64,000 nt of DNA. It comes from Pedobacter sp. MC2016-05 (GTDB taxonomy: Bacteria; Bacteroidota; Bacteroidia; Sphingobacteriales; Sphingobacteriaceae). This document shows positions 1-9,370 of the stretch, piece by piece; within the stretch, counting starts at the first letter, position 1, and every line of letters starts with the position of its first letter. A program made the translations under genes and the position numbers. The stretch spans positions 1 through 64,000 of the forward strand of contig NZ_JAPIVT010000026.1 in the NCBI RefSeq assembly GCF_026239735.1. The letters run 5' to 3'. The notes under the pieces are model-generated. The model was not told where the DNA came from. It did not search any database and worked only from the letters and a program-made list of their open reading frames with translations.

Positions 1-40
1 ACGAGAACCCCATCAGCAACAGCTGATGGGGTTTCCTCGT
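1..40. terminator. Rho-independent terminator hairpin at left edge
   Basis: A perfect 12-bp stem (6-17 with 22-33) has a 4-nt loop, and the outer arms ACGAG (1-5) and CTCGT (36-40) also pair. The stem is flanked by A- and T-rich ends, so it could work in either direction. It probably ends a gene lying left of the window. It is seen directly; which gene it serves is unknown. Confidence 0.7.
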
Positions 41-129
41 TTATAACCGTTTCTGTAATCCATGGGGAGAAAAGAATAATGAATAAGGAACAGAGAGCAA
101 CTGTCTTTAAAGAATGCTACTATCGTTTT

Positions 130-282
130 ATTGGTTTAATGGCTACATAATCACAGGTCTGCCTGGAGTTGTTGAGCCATAGGAGGGCATATAGGTGATA
201 TAGCTGGGTGGACTAATTTGAATACCTGCGGGAAATCAGGCCCGACAGATGAAACACCCACCCTAAGTTTGATAAACCTAAT
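130..282 (+). ncRNA. Candidate structured RNA with possible pseudoknot
   Basis: Helices read by eye: a closing stem 130-138 with 273-282 (9 bp, one bulged base), a hairpin 154-157/162-165, a helix 175-181/199-205 with one mismatch, and GGGTGG (206-211) with CCACCC (258-263). Inside the last helix, CCTG-CGGG-AAAT-CAGG-CCCG (225-244) can form two interleaved 4-bp stems, the pattern of an H-type pseudoknot. I do not recognise the family. It is not tmRNA, RNase P, SRP RNA or a common riboswitch by their core motifs. The strand is a guess; the plus strand would put it upstream of the desaturase gene. Confidence 0.3.
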
Positions 283-485
283 GGTGCGAAAATCCTCTTT
301 ATACCGCTACCGCTCAAAGCCAATATACCCTAAAACAAAAAGATTGAAGGAACAGTGGGGATGAAGAACAAATGAAACTGCCCTGTTCTTTTCCAAAAAC
401 AACTTATAGACACCTTTTTCCAATGATTTTGAAACTGAATCGTTGTAAATGTGTTATTAACCTGTAGTTTGCCATAATATTTGGT

Positions 486-493
486 TATCTTTG
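486..493 (+). promoter_or_regulatory. Bacteroidota -7 box (TATCTTTG) for desaturase
   Basis: The site matches TAnnTTTG exactly and ends 25 nt before the ATG at 519. A TTTG at 468-471 is only 14 bp upstream, so the -33 part is weak. The position supports the chosen start. Confidence 0.5.
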
Positions 494-518
494 ACACAAC
501 AATATATAAACACGTATA

Positions 519-1499
519 ATGAGTTTTTTTGCAGATAAAAGAAGGGAAGTAATGGTGCATATTGAAAAATATATGCTTGATATGATGGAAACCTATCTTA
601 AACCAATTGACACCAATTGGCAACCATCAGATTTTCTTCCTGATTCTACGAGTGAAAACTTTTATCAGGACATAAGGATTTTAAGGGAGAATGCCAAAGA
701 TTTATCTTACGATTTAGTAGCAGTTTTAGTTGGTGATACCATCACCGAAGAAGCTTTACCTACCTATGAATCGTGGTTAGCCATGGTTCAGGGGCCAAGT
801 ATGAAAGAAGATGGCGGATGGATGAAATGGAACAGACACTGGACCGCTGAAGAAAATCGTCATGGTGACTTGTTAAATAAGTATTTGTATTTGTCGGGCA
901 GGGTGGATATGCGCCAGATGGAGATTTCTACTCAATATCTGATTGCAGATGGTTTTGATATCGGTACAGGACATGACCCTTATCGTAATTTTATTTATAC
1001 TTCTTTTCAGGAGTTGGCTACTAATATTTCACATAGACGTGTGGCATCTTTGGCTAAAAAAGATGGCGATACTTTGCTATCTAAAATGTGTGGAACCATT
1101 GCCTCTGACGAGGCGAGACATGCTAAGGCTTATAAAGACTTCATGAATCGTATTTTTGAGGTTGATCCGAATGAAGCTATGATTGCCTTTGAAGACATGA
1201 TGCGTAAGAAGATTGTAATGCCCGCTCACTTTTTACGTGAGGTTGGTTTAAAAATTGGACAAACCTTCGGTCATTTTACTGATGCGGCACAACGTTTAGG
1301 TGTTTATACGGCTGTTGATTACGTTGAAATCATGCAATCGCTGATTGAAGATTGGAAAATAGAGGGGATGCGTGATTTAAATGATGCGGGTGAAAAGGCT
1401 CGTGATTATATTATGGCTCTACCTTCTCGTTTGTTACGTGTTGCTGAGCGTATGAAAAATCCAACTATGGATTATAAGTTTACCTGGATTGCAGGCTAA
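519..1499 (+). CDS. Acyl-ACP desaturase (ferritin-like di-iron)
   Basis: The 326-residue protein belongs to the soluble stearoyl-ACP desaturase family, which puts a cis double bond into acyl chains carried on acyl carrier protein, using O2 and reduced ferredoxin. Di-iron ligand motifs are visible: ENRH at about 112-115, a Glu in FQEL near 165 and DEARH at about 197-201, in family order and spacing. There is no signal peptide or membrane segment, as expected of a cytoplasmic enzyme. The ATG at 519 lies 25 nt behind a good -7 box; a second Met at residue 12 is a less likely start. The gene stands alone, facing icmF across a shared hairpin terminator. It probably sets membrane fluidity. The natural acyl substrate and double-bond position cannot be read from sequence. 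Confidence 0.92.
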   Translation: MSFFADKRREVMVHIEKYMLDMMETYLKPIDTNWQPSDFLPDSTSENFYQDIRILRENAKDLSYDLVAVLVGDTITEEALPTYESWLAMVQGPSMKEDGGWMKWNRHWTAEENRHGDLLNKYLYLSGRVDMRQMEISTQYLIADGFDIGTGHDPYRNFIYTSFQELATNISHRRVASLAKKDGDTLLSKMCGTIASDEARHAKAYKDFMNRIFEVDPNEAMIAFEDMMRKKIVMPAHFLREVGLKIGQTFGHFTDAAQRLGVYTAVDYVEIMQSLIEDWKIEGMRDLNDAGEKARDYIMALPSRLLRVAERMKNPTMDYKFTWIAG

Positions 1500-1518
1500 A
1501 TGATATAAATATATTTTT

Positions 1519-1549
1519 AAAAGGGTTCTTCCTAAAGAAGAACCCTTTT
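1519..1549. terminator. Bidirectional terminator between desaturase and icmF
   Basis: A perfect 13-bp stem (1519-1531 with 1537-1549) with a 5-nt loop ends in T-runs on both strands. It sits between two convergent genes and serves both. Confidence 0.85.
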
Positions 1550-1554
1550 TTGTT

Positions 1555-4500
1555 TTACATGTTTCTGCGGTATTGGCCGCCTACTTCATAAAGGGCATTG
1601 CTAATTTGACCTAGCGAACAAACCTTACATACTTCCATCAGCTGCTCAAAAATATTCTCTCCTGAAATTGCTGATTTTTGTAACTGTCTAAGCAGCGACG
1701 AAGATTTATTCTCGTTTCGATCCTGAAATTTTTGAAGTGCCGAAATTTGATACTGCTTTTCTTCTTCAGTAGCTCTAATTACTTCGCCAGGAACAATAGT
1801 AGGAGAACCATTTTTATTTAAGAAAGTATTTACCCCAACTATTGGAAACTCTCCAGTGTGTTTCAAGGTTTCATAGTACAAGCTTTCTTCCTGGATTTTA
1901 CCACGTTGATACATGGTTTCCATGGCTCCTAAAACGCCGCCACGATCATTTATTCTCTTAAATTCCTGAAGCACGGCATCTTCTACCAGATCGGTTAATT
2001 CTTCAATAATAAAAGCGCCCTGCAATGGGTTTTCATTTTTTGCCAAGCCCAGTTCTCGGTTGATGATGAGTTGGATTGCCATCGCTCGGCGTACCGATTC
2101 TTCGGTAGGGGTAGTGATGGCTTCATCATAAGCATTAGTGTGGAGCGAATTGCAGTTATCGTAAATCGCATAGAGTGCTTGCAGAGTAGTTCTGATATCA
2201 TTAAAATCAATCTCCTGTGCGTGTAATGATCTGCCTGATGTTTGAATATGGTATTTCAGTTTCTGTGAACGATCGTTTCCTTTATATTTGTTTTTAATGG
2301 CTTTTGCCCAGACTCGTCTGGCTACCCTACCAATCACCGCATACTCCGGATCGATTCCATTAGAGAAAAAGAAAGATAAGTTCGGCGCAAATTCATCGAT
2401 ATGCATGCCTCTACTCAAATAATATTCAACAAATGTAAAACCATTACTTAAGGTGAAAGCAAGTTGTGAAATTGGATTTGCTCCAGCCTCGGCAATATGA
2501 TAACCTGAAATTGACACGGAATAAAAATTCCTTACCTTTTCATCGATAAAATATTTTTGGATGTCGCCCATCATCCTCAAAGCAAACTCGGTAGAAAATA
2601 TGCAAGTGTTTTGAGCCTGGTCTTCTTTAAGGATATCTGCCTGTACAGTTCCACGGACTGAGCTGATGGCCTTTGCCTTAATTTTTGAATAAACGTCTGC
2701 TGGCAATACTTCATCACCCGTTACACCGAGTAGCATTAAGCCAAGACCATTGTTACCCGTTGGTAAGTCGCTGTTATACATCGGTCTTTCCGCATTCCGA
2801 TTTTTATAAATCTCCTGGATTTTTTGTTCTATTTGAGCTTCCAAACCGTTTTCAATAATGTATTTTTCACATTGCTGATCTATCGCAGCGTTCATGAAAA
2901 ATCCTAACAACATGGGCGCTGGGCCATTGATTGTCATCGAAACCGATGTAGAAGGTGCACAAAGGTCGAAACCTGAATACAGTTTTTTAGCATCATCTAT
3001 GGTTGCGATACTTACGCCTGAGTTACCAATTTTACCATAAATATCTGGCCGAATGTGAGGGTCTTCACCATATAAAGTTACGGAATCGAATGCTGTAGAC
3101 AGGCGATGAGCTGGTTGTCCAAGTGATACATAGTGAAAACGTTTGTTGGTCCGTTCGGGGCCACCCTCGCCGGCGAACATTCTTGTCGGGTCTTCGCCTT
3201 CACGTTTAAGCGGAAATACGCCTGCCGCATAAGGAAATTCTCCCGGAAGATTTTCTGTTAACAACCATCTTAACACATCCCCCCAATCTTCATAACGCGG
3301 AAGTGAAACCTTTGGGATTTGTAATTTAGATAGTGACTCGTAAAATAACGGTTGCCTAATTTCTTTATCACGAACTTTATAAATAAAATACTCTTCTTTA
3401 TAAGCTCGTTTTGTATCGGGCCATTGGCGCAATAAGCGTTTACAATCACCGTTTAACTGTTCTTCAAAAAAAGAGTAAGCATTTGCTAAACCGCTGCCCA
3501 GTCCTAAAGACTCATTTTCACCAGCCAAATCGATTACGCCTTTAAGCTGATACATCTTTCTCGCTGTACCAACCTGTTTATCAACCCACTCATTATACAT
3601 TTGGCTTGCTTCTGCTATTTCAGCCAAATAGCGGATCCTATCAGGTGGAATGATGTAGATTTTCTCCGACTGATCTGAAGTGAGTTCCATTTTTGCCTTG
3701 AAATCTGTACCTGTTTTGACTCTGATTTTGTCCATCAATGCCACAAATAGATTGTTCATCCCAGGGTCGTTGAATTGCGAAGCCATGGTTCCGTAAACGG
3801 GAATCTCTTCATCCTTCGCATCAAAAATGTTGTGATTGCGCTTATATTGTTTTCTTACATCGCGAAGTGCATCTAAAGCGCCACGCTTATCGAATTTATT
3901 GATAGCCACGAGGTCAGCAAAATCGAGCATGTCGATTTTTTCGAGCTGTGTAGCTGCACCAAATTCAGGTGTCATCACATATAGAGAAACATCACAGTGT
4001 TCGGTAATTTCCGTATCAGACTGGCCAATTCCAGAAGTCTCTACAATAATAAGGTCGTAACCAGCAGCTCTGCAAATGTCTATACTTTCCTGTACATTTT
4101 TTGATAATGCAAGGTTTGCTTGTCGAGTTGCAAGCGACCTCATATAAACTCTCGGATTATTGATTGCATTCATGCGGATACGATCTCCAAGAAGGGCACC
4201 ACCAGTTTTCCTTTTCGAGGGATCGACAGAAATAATGGCAAGGGTTTTCTCAGGCACTTCAACCAAAAACCTGCGCACCAATTCATCTACCAGCGAAGAT
4301 TTTCCAGCACCACCCGTTCCCGTTATACCGAGAATAGGAGCATTGTTGTTTAGCGATAATTTTTTTAACTCGTTAACAAATTCCTGAGCCCCTTCGGGAT
4401 CATTTTCGGCTACTGTTATTGCTCCAGCAATTGCCGTGATTTCTTTATTCGGAATTGTTGTTAGTTCATCTGTGATTTCTGCCTTGGTTACAAAGTCCGT

Positions 4501-4926
4501 TTTGATCAACATATCATTGATCATTCCCTGCAATCCCATCTTTCTTCCATCGTCGGGTGAATAGATTTTGGAGATTCCATAGGATTGCAGTTCTTCGATT
4601 TCTGTTGGTAAGATTACCCCACCTCCGCCTGCAAATATCTTGATATGACCAGATCCACGTTCCTGCAACAAATCATACATATATTTAAAATATTCGATAT
4701 GCCCGCCTTGATACGATGTCATTGCAATTCCCTGAACGTCCTCTTGAATAGCACAATTTACCACTTCATCAACAGAGCGATTATGACCAAGATGAATTAC
4801 TTCAGCTCCGGATGATTGCAAAATTCGACGCATAATATTTATGGTTGCATCATGACCATCAAAAAGGGAAGCGGCAGTGACAAAACGAATTTTATTTTTT
4901 GGCTTGTATATTTCTACTTGTTGCAT
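1555..4926 (-). CDS. icmF: Fused isobutyryl-CoA mutase (IcmF)
   Basis: This 1123-residue adenosylcobalamin enzyme interconverts isobutyryl-CoA and n-butyryl-CoA, and in some homologues isovaleryl-CoA and pivalyl-CoA. Domain order: B12-binding domain (about 1-145) with the DGHD motif carrying the lower axial His (H25), then a MeaB-like G-protein chaperone with Walker A GTGGAGKS (about 203-210), a linker, and the acyl-CoA mutase barrel. The barrel carries RMFAGEGGPERTNKRF and RLSTAFDSV, typical of IcmF; methylmalonyl-CoA mutase differs here. The size fits the family (about 1090-1120 residues). It is a single gene with its own -7 box 66 nt upstream. It probably acts in branched-chain or short-chain acyl-CoA use. 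Substrate preference needs assay; a methylmalonyl-CoA role is unlikely. Confidence 0.93.
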   Translation of the reverse strand: MQQVEIYKPKNKIRFVTAASLFDGHDATINIMRRILQSSGAEVIHLGHNRSVDEVVNCAIQEDVQGIAMTSYQGGHIEYFKYMYDLLQERGSGHIKIFAGGGGVILPTEIEELQSYGISKIYSPDDGRKMGLQGMINDMLIKTDFVTKAEITDELTTIPNKEITAIAGAITVAENDPEGAQEFVNELKKLSLNNNAPILGITGTGGAGKSSLVDELVRRFLVEVPEKTLAIISVDPSKRKTGGALLGDRIRMNAINNPRVYMRSLATRQANLALSKNVQESIDICRAAGYDLIIVETSGIGQSDTEITEHCDVSLYVMTPEFGAATQLEKIDMLDFADLVAINKFDKRGALDALRDVRKQYKRNHNIFDAKDEEIPVYGTMASQFNDPGMNNLFVALMDKIRVKTGTDFKAKMELTSDQSEKIYIIPPDRIRYLAEIAEASQMYNEWVDKQVGTARKMYQLKGVIDLAGENESLGLGSGLANAYSFFEEQLNGDCKRLLRQWPDTKRAYKEEYFIYKVRDKEIRQPLFYESLSKLQIPKVSLPRYEDWGDVLRWLLTENLPGEFPYAAGVFPLKREGEDPTRMFAGEGGPERTNKRFHYVSLGQPAHRLSTAFDSVTLYGEDPHIRPDIYGKIGNSGVSIATIDDAKKLYSGFDLCAPSTSVSMTINGPAPMLLGFFMNAAIDQQCEKYIIENGLEAQIEQKIQEIYKNRNAERPMYNSDLPTGNNGLGLMLLGVTGDEVLPADVYSKIKAKAISSVRGTVQADILKEDQAQNTCIFSTEFALRMMGDIQKYFIDEKVRNFYSVSISGYHIAEAGANPISQLAFTLSNGFTFVEYYLSRGMHIDEFAPNLSFFFSNGIDPEYAVIGRVARRVWAKAIKNKYKGNDRSQKLKYHIQTSGRSLHAQEIDFNDIRTTLQALYAIYDNCNSLHTNAYDEAITTPTEESVRRAMAIQLIINRELGLAKNENPLQGAFIIEELTDLVEDAVLQEFKRINDRGGVLGAMETMYQRGKIQEESLYYETLKHTGEFPIVGVNTFLNKNGSPTIVPGEVIRATEEEKQYQISALQKFQDRNENKSSSLLRQLQKSAISGENIFEQLMEVCKVCSLGQISNALYEVGGQYRRNM

Positions 4927-4992
4927 ACTATAGGATTTAAGATCTCACAAAATGAAATTCTGCAATGCTTATTGAGACTATATTTGGATGAA

Positions 4993-5000
4993 CAAATGTA
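4993..5000 (-). promoter_or_regulatory. -7 box (TACATTTG) for icmF
   Basis: An exact TAnnTTTG match on the minus strand, about 67 nt before the icmF ATG. No TTG is seen at the expected -33 distance, so this is a partial promoter match. Confidence 0.4.
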
Positions 5001-5048
5001 GCAAATCCTTGCAATTTGGTGCTTTTATAATGGTATTGATACTCTTTA

Positions 5049-5090
5049 TAAACAACGAAGCCAACTAAATCTAGTTGGCTTCGTTGTTTA
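5049..5090. terminator. Terminator of pafA
   Basis: A perfect 19-bp stem (5049-5067 with 5072-5090) closes a 4-nt loop. The right arm contains the pafA stop codon (5088-5090), so the hairpin starts forming within the end of the gene. Confidence 0.85.
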
Positions 5091-6746
5091 TTTATTGGTA
5101 ATTTCTGTGATGGGTTCACCTACGGTGCCATTTGGCATTTGGATATGTAGCAACGCAGCTAAGGTCGGTGCTATATCTGTCATGTAATGTGTTTTATTCG
5201 TTGCCCCAGGTTTAATTCCCCAGCCCATAAACACTAATGGAATATGCGCATCATAAGGGTTCCAATTGCCGTGAGTAGTACCTGTGCTGCTGCCATTAAA
5301 CCAGTTTGGATTTAAAATATAGTATAAATCGCCACTTCTGCGAGCATTATAGCCATTTGTGATCATTCTTTTTTGAACTTCAGGTAGCGTTGCTAGGGAA
5401 ACTCTCGACACATCAACTACGTTTGCAAATCCCTCTAATCTTTTCAGGAATTCGATTGAAGCAGCTTTAATCACATCGAAACTTACATTTCCGTTATCAG
5501 TTTTATCGTGATCGAAATGAATTTGATTATTCATTGATTTTAAAACCACATTGTTAACCTTGAATTTTTCATTTAAAAAAGCATTCAATTTAAAAACAAT
5601 ATCTCTATCACTTACAATACCTGCCGGCAGTTTATTTTCTTTCATAAAGGCAGGAACATGTGCAACCGCATGATCGGCACTTAAAAATAGGGTATAATTT
5701 CCTTTACCCACTTTTTTATCTAAATAATTGAAGAAATCTTCAAAATCTTTGTCTAAACGTAAATAGGTATCTTCAAGCTCCACAGAATTTGGTCCGTAAG
5801 CATGACCGACATAATCTGTTGAAGAACAGCTTACTGCAAGAAAATCAGTAATATTATCTTGTCCCAGATCTTCTGATAAAATTGCAAGTTTTGCTAGGTC
5901 TAACGTGATGGTGTTACCGTATGGCGTACTTCTAATAGCATCAAAGTTTTTATCGATGTTTTGTGTTAAGAGATGAGGAAACACATTGTTTTTGCCTTCG
6001 TAAGCTTTTTCATCAGCTGTGCTGTTTGTGTAGGTGTTAATTGGATATAGTGTTTCCCAATTTTTTGCATAGAACTTATTTGCAAGCTTCATTTTATTAT
6101 AGTCAGCAATCCACATCGGAACCTCCTTCATATAATAACTGCTTGTAATCCAGTTGCCAGTGCTTCCCTGATACCAATAAGCTGCATTTGCTGCATGACC
6201 AGCTGGTAGGATTGAACCTCTATCTTTTAAAGAAATCCCTATAACTTTTCCTTTAAAGTTTGTTGCTAATCTTAATTCATCAGTTATGGTTGTGGTAAGC
6301 ATGTTTTTAGGTGACATGTTACCTTCAGAAGAAGGGTTGCTTCCAACGGTTACAACTGTAGAATCTTCTGTACAATACACGTTTTTCTTAGTTTCTGAAT
6401 CGTACCAATCATTACCGATAATGCCATGAACTGCTGGAACTGAACCAGTGTAAATGGTGGTATGACCAACAGCTGTGTAAGTTGGCGTGTATGGAATCAG
6501 CGTATTTTCAACCGAAAAACCTTCGTTTATTAGTCTCTTAAATCCGCCATTTGAATAGCGATTATAAAAGCGATATAAATAATCCCATCTCATTTGATCG
6601 ACAACTAAACCCACCACTAATTTTGGGCGAGCAACTTCGCTTGGGAAAGCTTTAGCTGTATTGGGCGTGGCTTTTTTTGCCTGAGCATTTGCGGATGTAA
6701 TGGAAAAAATAGATAGGGAAATAAGTAAATAAGAAATTTTCTTCAT
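5088..6746 (-). CDS. pafA: PafA-type alkaline phosphatase
   Basis: The 552-residue secreted phosphomonoesterase of the alkaline phosphatase/nucleotide pyrophosphatase superfamily releases phosphate from organic monoesters in the periplasm. A Sec signal peptide covers about residues 1-22, with cleavage near ANAQA. Two-metal and catalytic motifs match the Elizabethkingia PafA enzyme: D50 in VVDQMRWDY, the nucleophile Thr in TPTYTAVGHT (about T91), GNDWYD near 111, and the KDRGS motif that binds substrate phosphate. Zinc ligands DHAVAHVP and a late THGNWNP are present. It stands alone between folC and its own terminator. PafA of Bacteroidota is known as a phosphate-insensitive phosphatase; whether this copy is regulated cannot be seen. 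Confidence 0.9.
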   Translation of the reverse strand: MKKISYLLISLSIFSITSANAQAKKATPNTAKAFPSEVARPKLVVGLVVDQMRWDYLYRFYNRYSNGGFKRLINEGFSVENTLIPYTPTYTAVGHTTIYTGSVPAVHGIIGNDWYDSETKKNVYCTEDSTVVTVGSNPSSEGNMSPKNMLTTTITDELRLATNFKGKVIGISLKDRGSILPAGHAANAAYWYQGSTGNWITSSYYMKEVPMWIADYNKMKLANKFYAKNWETLYPINTYTNSTADEKAYEGKNNVFPHLLTQNIDKNFDAIRSTPYGNTITLDLAKLAILSEDLGQDNITDFLAVSCSSTDYVGHAYGPNSVELEDTYLRLDKDFEDFFNYLDKKVGKGNYTLFLSADHAVAHVPAFMKENKLPAGIVSDRDIVFKLNAFLNEKFKVNNVVLKSMNNQIHFDHDKTDNGNVSFDVIKAASIEFLKRLEGFANVVDVSRVSLATLPEVQKRMITNGYNARRSGDLYYILNPNWFNGSSTGTTHGNWNPYDAHIPLVFMGWGIKPGATNKTHYMTDIAPTLAALLHIQMPNGTVGEPITEITNK

Positions 6747-6815
6747 TCTGTTTTTAGTTAAAAGACTAAAGTAACACTTTTCAAATGAAGAAATTTTGAA
6801 GATTATGTAAAGATT

Positions 6816-8105
6816 TTATAACGCTTCGGCAACAACGAATGTGCTACCGCCAATAAAAACCAAATCGTTTTTTTTAGCATTTTTGACAGCTGTTTCCTTA
6901 GCCAGAACAACCGATGGATAATTATTTCCAATTAGTGAATAAGTTAGTGCCTGCGCTTTAAGTTCAGCAGCATTCATCGCTCTTTCCAGATCCGGTTTGC
7001 AAAAGTAATAGGTTGCATTTTTTGGCATCATGGATAGTACCTTTGAAATATCCTTGTCTTTTACCATGCCGAAAACAATATGTAAATTTTCGAATAATGT
7101 TTGGTTAATGTTCTTTATCACTTCAGCAATTCCAGCTTCGTTGTGGCCGGTATCGCAAATAACCAATGGATTTTTAGATAGAGTTTGCCAACGGCCCTGT
7201 AATGCGGTTAATTTCTTAACTTGCTTTAATCCATTATAAATACTCTTATCTGATACCCTGAAAGTAGATAACACATTCAGAATTTCAACGGCTTTTAAAA
7301 CAGTTAAAATATTCTTTTGTTGATAAGTGCCCGTTAAATCTGTTATCAAATTCTTAAATCTGATCTGATGATTTTGATCAATATTTAACGATAATTTCGT
7401 GTTAACGATCTTAAAATCCTTAACTTTTATTTGTGCATCGGCGAAAACAATTGATGCATTCATTTCTTTTGCTTTCTTTTGGAAAACCGAAGCCGACTTA
7501 GCTTGCGTTTCACCGATAATTACCGGTGTATTCTTTTTAATGATGCCAGCTTTTTCTCCAGCAATTTCTTCTATGGTATTGCCCAGCATATTGGTGTGGT
7601 CCATGCTGATGTTGGTAATAACCGAAAGTTCGGGTTGAATGATGTTGGTTGAGTCTAGCCTGCCCCCCAAACCAACTTCAATAACCGCAATATCTACTTT
7701 ATGTTTTGCAAAATGATCAAAAGCCAGTGCAACAGTGACTTCGAAAAAAGATGGTTCTACTTCGTTTATCAACTTTTGTTGATTTTTTACGAAGGAAACC
7801 ACTTCCGTTTTACTAATCATTTCTCCGTTAATGCGGATACGCTCGCGAAAGTCTTTTAAATGAGGAGAAGTATACAGACCAGTTTTATAACCTTCGGCTT
7901 GTAAAATTGCCGCAAGCATATGCGAGGTGGAACCTTTTCCATTTGTACCGGCAACATGTATACTATTGAATTTATCCTGGGGATTATCAAGAGCATTACA
8001 GAATATAATGGTATTAGTGAGGTCTTTTTTAAAAGCAGAAGCCCCCACACGTGTAAACATTGGGAGTTTGCGATATAAATAGTCAAGCGTTTGCTGGTAA
8101 TTCAC
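6816..8105 (-). CDS. folC: Folylpolyglutamate/dihydrofolate synthase
   Basis: The 429-residue Mur-ligase-type enzyme adds glutamate to dihydropteroate and to tetrahydrofolates, using ATP in the cytoplasm. The P-loop GTNGKGS lies near residues 52-58, followed by SPHLKDFRERI and IEVGLGGRLDSTN, and the C-terminal domain holds CDTGHNEAG. The start is GTG at 8105, 30 nt after the stop of the TonB-like gene. The next ATG (residue 16) would cut into the conserved YLYRKLP region, so GTG is preferred. It is the last gene of the leftward exbB-exbD operon, a position likely to reflect co-transcription with no functional tie. Confidence 0.93.
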   Translation of the reverse strand: MNYQQTLDYLYRKLPMFTRVGASAFKKDLTNTIIFCNALDNPQDKFNSIHVAGTNGKGSTSHMLAAILQAEGYKTGLYTSPHLKDFRERIRINGEMISKTEVVSFVKNQQKLINEVEPSFFEVTVALAFDHFAKHKVDIAVIEVGLGGRLDSTNIIQPELSVITNISMDHTNMLGNTIEEIAGEKAGIIKKNTPVIIGETQAKSASVFQKKAKEMNASIVFADAQIKVKDFKIVNTKLSLNIDQNHQIRFKNLITDLTGTYQQKNILTVLKAVEILNVLSTFRVSDKSIYNGLKQVKKLTALQGRWQTLSKNPLVICDTGHNEAGIAEVIKNINQTLFENLHIVFGMVKDKDISKVLSMMPKNATYYFCKPDLERAMNAAELKAQALTYSLIGNNYPSVVLAKETAVKNAKKNDLVFIGGSTFVVAEAL

Positions 8106-8135
8106 CTCAGATGCTGAATTATAATAATAGATGTT

Positions 8136-8969
8136 TTAGTTAACCTTAAAGTTGAAAACTACCACTCCGGTTTGGTTATCTCCACCCACCCCAGAGCTTG
8201 TTAAAGAAGAGTTTTTTACCGCTTGAACACATTTCTCAACCAATTCTCTATCAGTTATAGTAGAGCCTTTCAGTTCTTGCCTGGCATCAGTAATTCTTCC
8301 AGATTTATTAAAATATATTCTAATGGCAATTCGCCCTCTAACTTGTCCATCATCTTTCGGAATTACCAGGTTAGAAAAACGTCGAAGCTCAATGGGCTTA
8401 TTTCCATAACCAGATCCTCCTTCACCATAATTCGGTGCTAAGGGATCACCGTTAACCGATCCCTGGTTACCAGCTGTACTGCCCGTTCCATCTCCCTGAC
8501 CCTGGCCGGTATTTTTTTTGCCCTTATAAAGTGCATTTTGATTGATTACAGGTTTCGAAGGTTTATCTTCCGTAACGGTGGTCGGTGCGGTATTTGTGGC
8601 TTTTGTAGGTTTTGTATTTACCGCAATCGCATCTTCCGTATTCTGAGTCTGAACTTCCTTGTCAGAATTTTCTGTAGTTGTTGTAGGAGTAACTTTTTCT
8701 TCGGGGGTTACCTTATCAGGTGCTTTTCCATTTGCATTTGGATCTGCAGAAGGCTCCTCTATGCTGGTATAGTCATCGCCCATCCCCTCGGCAGAGGTAC
8801 CATAGTTAACCACCATACCACCCATGCCTAAATCTTCAGGCGGTTGAAAAGAATTGATTACAATAAAAAAACTAATCAATAATAAAAAGCCCATTATCCC
8901 GCTCGAAATGGCAATCGCCTTCGGATAATTGTTTTCTTCGTTATTTATATTTTGTGCTTTGTAATCCAT
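8136..8969 (-). CDS. TonB-like energy transducer
   Basis: The 277-residue protein has a short cytoplasmic N-terminus, one membrane helix (about 19-41), a long Thr/Pro/Asp/Lys-rich periplasmic linker (about 45-190, no clear repeat) and a compact C-terminal domain (about 205-277, from GRIAIRIYFNKSG) resembling the TonB/TolA C-terminal fold. In the family it carries proton-motive-force energy from ExbB-ExbD to an outer-membrane partner. Its ATG overlaps the exbD stop by one base (TAATG), so the two are probably translationally coupled. The C-terminal match is distant. It may be closer in role to TolA than to siderophore TonB, since no siderophore gene is nearby. Confidence 0.72.
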   Translation of the reverse strand: MDYKAQNINNEENNYPKAIAISSGIMGFLLLISFFIVINSFQPPEDLGMGGMVVNYGTSAEGMGDDYTSIEEPSADPNANGKAPDKVTPEEKVTPTTTTENSDKEVQTQNTEDAIAVNTKPTKATNTAPTTVTEDKPSKPVINQNALYKGKKNTGQGQGDGTGSTAGNQGSVNGDPLAPNYGEGGSGYGNKPIELRRFSNLVIPKDDGQVRGRIAIRIYFNKSGRITDARQELKGSTITDRELVEKCVQAVKNSSLTSSGVGGDNQTGVVVFNFKVN

Positions 8970-9370
8970 TATTTTTTCGGCTCAACAGCCACAACAAGCT
9001 TCAATTTTAACTTATTTGCGATATCATTAACAACAAAACCATCTTGATAAGTAACATTACGAGATACATACAAAAGGATGGTCATATCTGGAGCCAGTTT
9101 TTGGTAAGCGGCTAAAGTTGGCTCCAATTGCTCCATTGTCACTGGTTTCTTATCAACGGAATATTTTAAATTTTCGTCTATAGTAACTGTAACTGCTTTT
9201 TTAGCAGTAGATTGCTGCCCGCTTGACGATTGCGGCAACAACAGTTTTACTACAGTTGGATTAACCACTGCAGATGCCAATAAGAAGAACAGCATCAGGA
9301 AGAACATAATATCGTTCAACGCTGAAGTGTGTACTTCTACTGACCCTTTTGTTCTTTTACGTAAGTTCAT
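8969..9370 (-). CDS. exbD: ExbD/TolR-family proton channel subunit
   Basis: The 133-residue inner-membrane protein has one N-terminal helix carrying the essential proton-path aspartate (D20 in LNDIMFFLMLFFLL), followed by a periplasmic domain (about 45-133). Together with ExbB it turns proton flow into motion of a TonB/TolA-type rod. It overlaps the exbB stop and the downstream TonB-like start by one base each, which implies tight coupling. Length and layout are normal for the family. ExbD and TolR cannot be told apart from this sequence alone; the neighbours make a Tol-like role plausible. Confidence 0.88.
   Translation of the reverse strand: MNLRKRTKGSVEVHTSALNDIMFFLMLFFLLASAVVNPTVVKLLLPQSSSGQQSTAKKAVTVTIDENLKYSVDKKPVTMEQLEPTLAAYQKLAPDMTILLYVSRNVTYQDGFVVNDIANKLKLKLVVAVEPKK

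Larger units (their letters stand above)
41..518. other. Gene-free region left of the desaturase gene
   Basis: No convincing protein gene lies here. The only long frame (330-623, minus strand) overlaps the desaturase start and has low-complexity, F/H/Y-rich translation with no recognisable domain. The stretch holds a candidate structured RNA (130-282), an imperfect long hairpin (about 347-393, arms AAGGAACAG and CTGTTCTTT) and the desaturase promoter (486-493). Confidence 0.6.

Noticed and set aside
1..518. tmRNA or RNase P RNA in the left region
   Set aside because: No CCA-type acceptor end or tag frame, and none of the conserved RNase P cores (e.g. GAGGAAAGTCC) are present.
330..623. 97-residue minus-strand frame at the left edge
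   Set aside because: It overlaps the desaturase start and is a low-complexity translation rich in F, H and Y with no recognisable domain. The desaturase fits better.
4120..4387. Two overlapping + frames inside icmF
   Set aside because: They are shadows of the G-protein domain on the opposite strand, with no family features.
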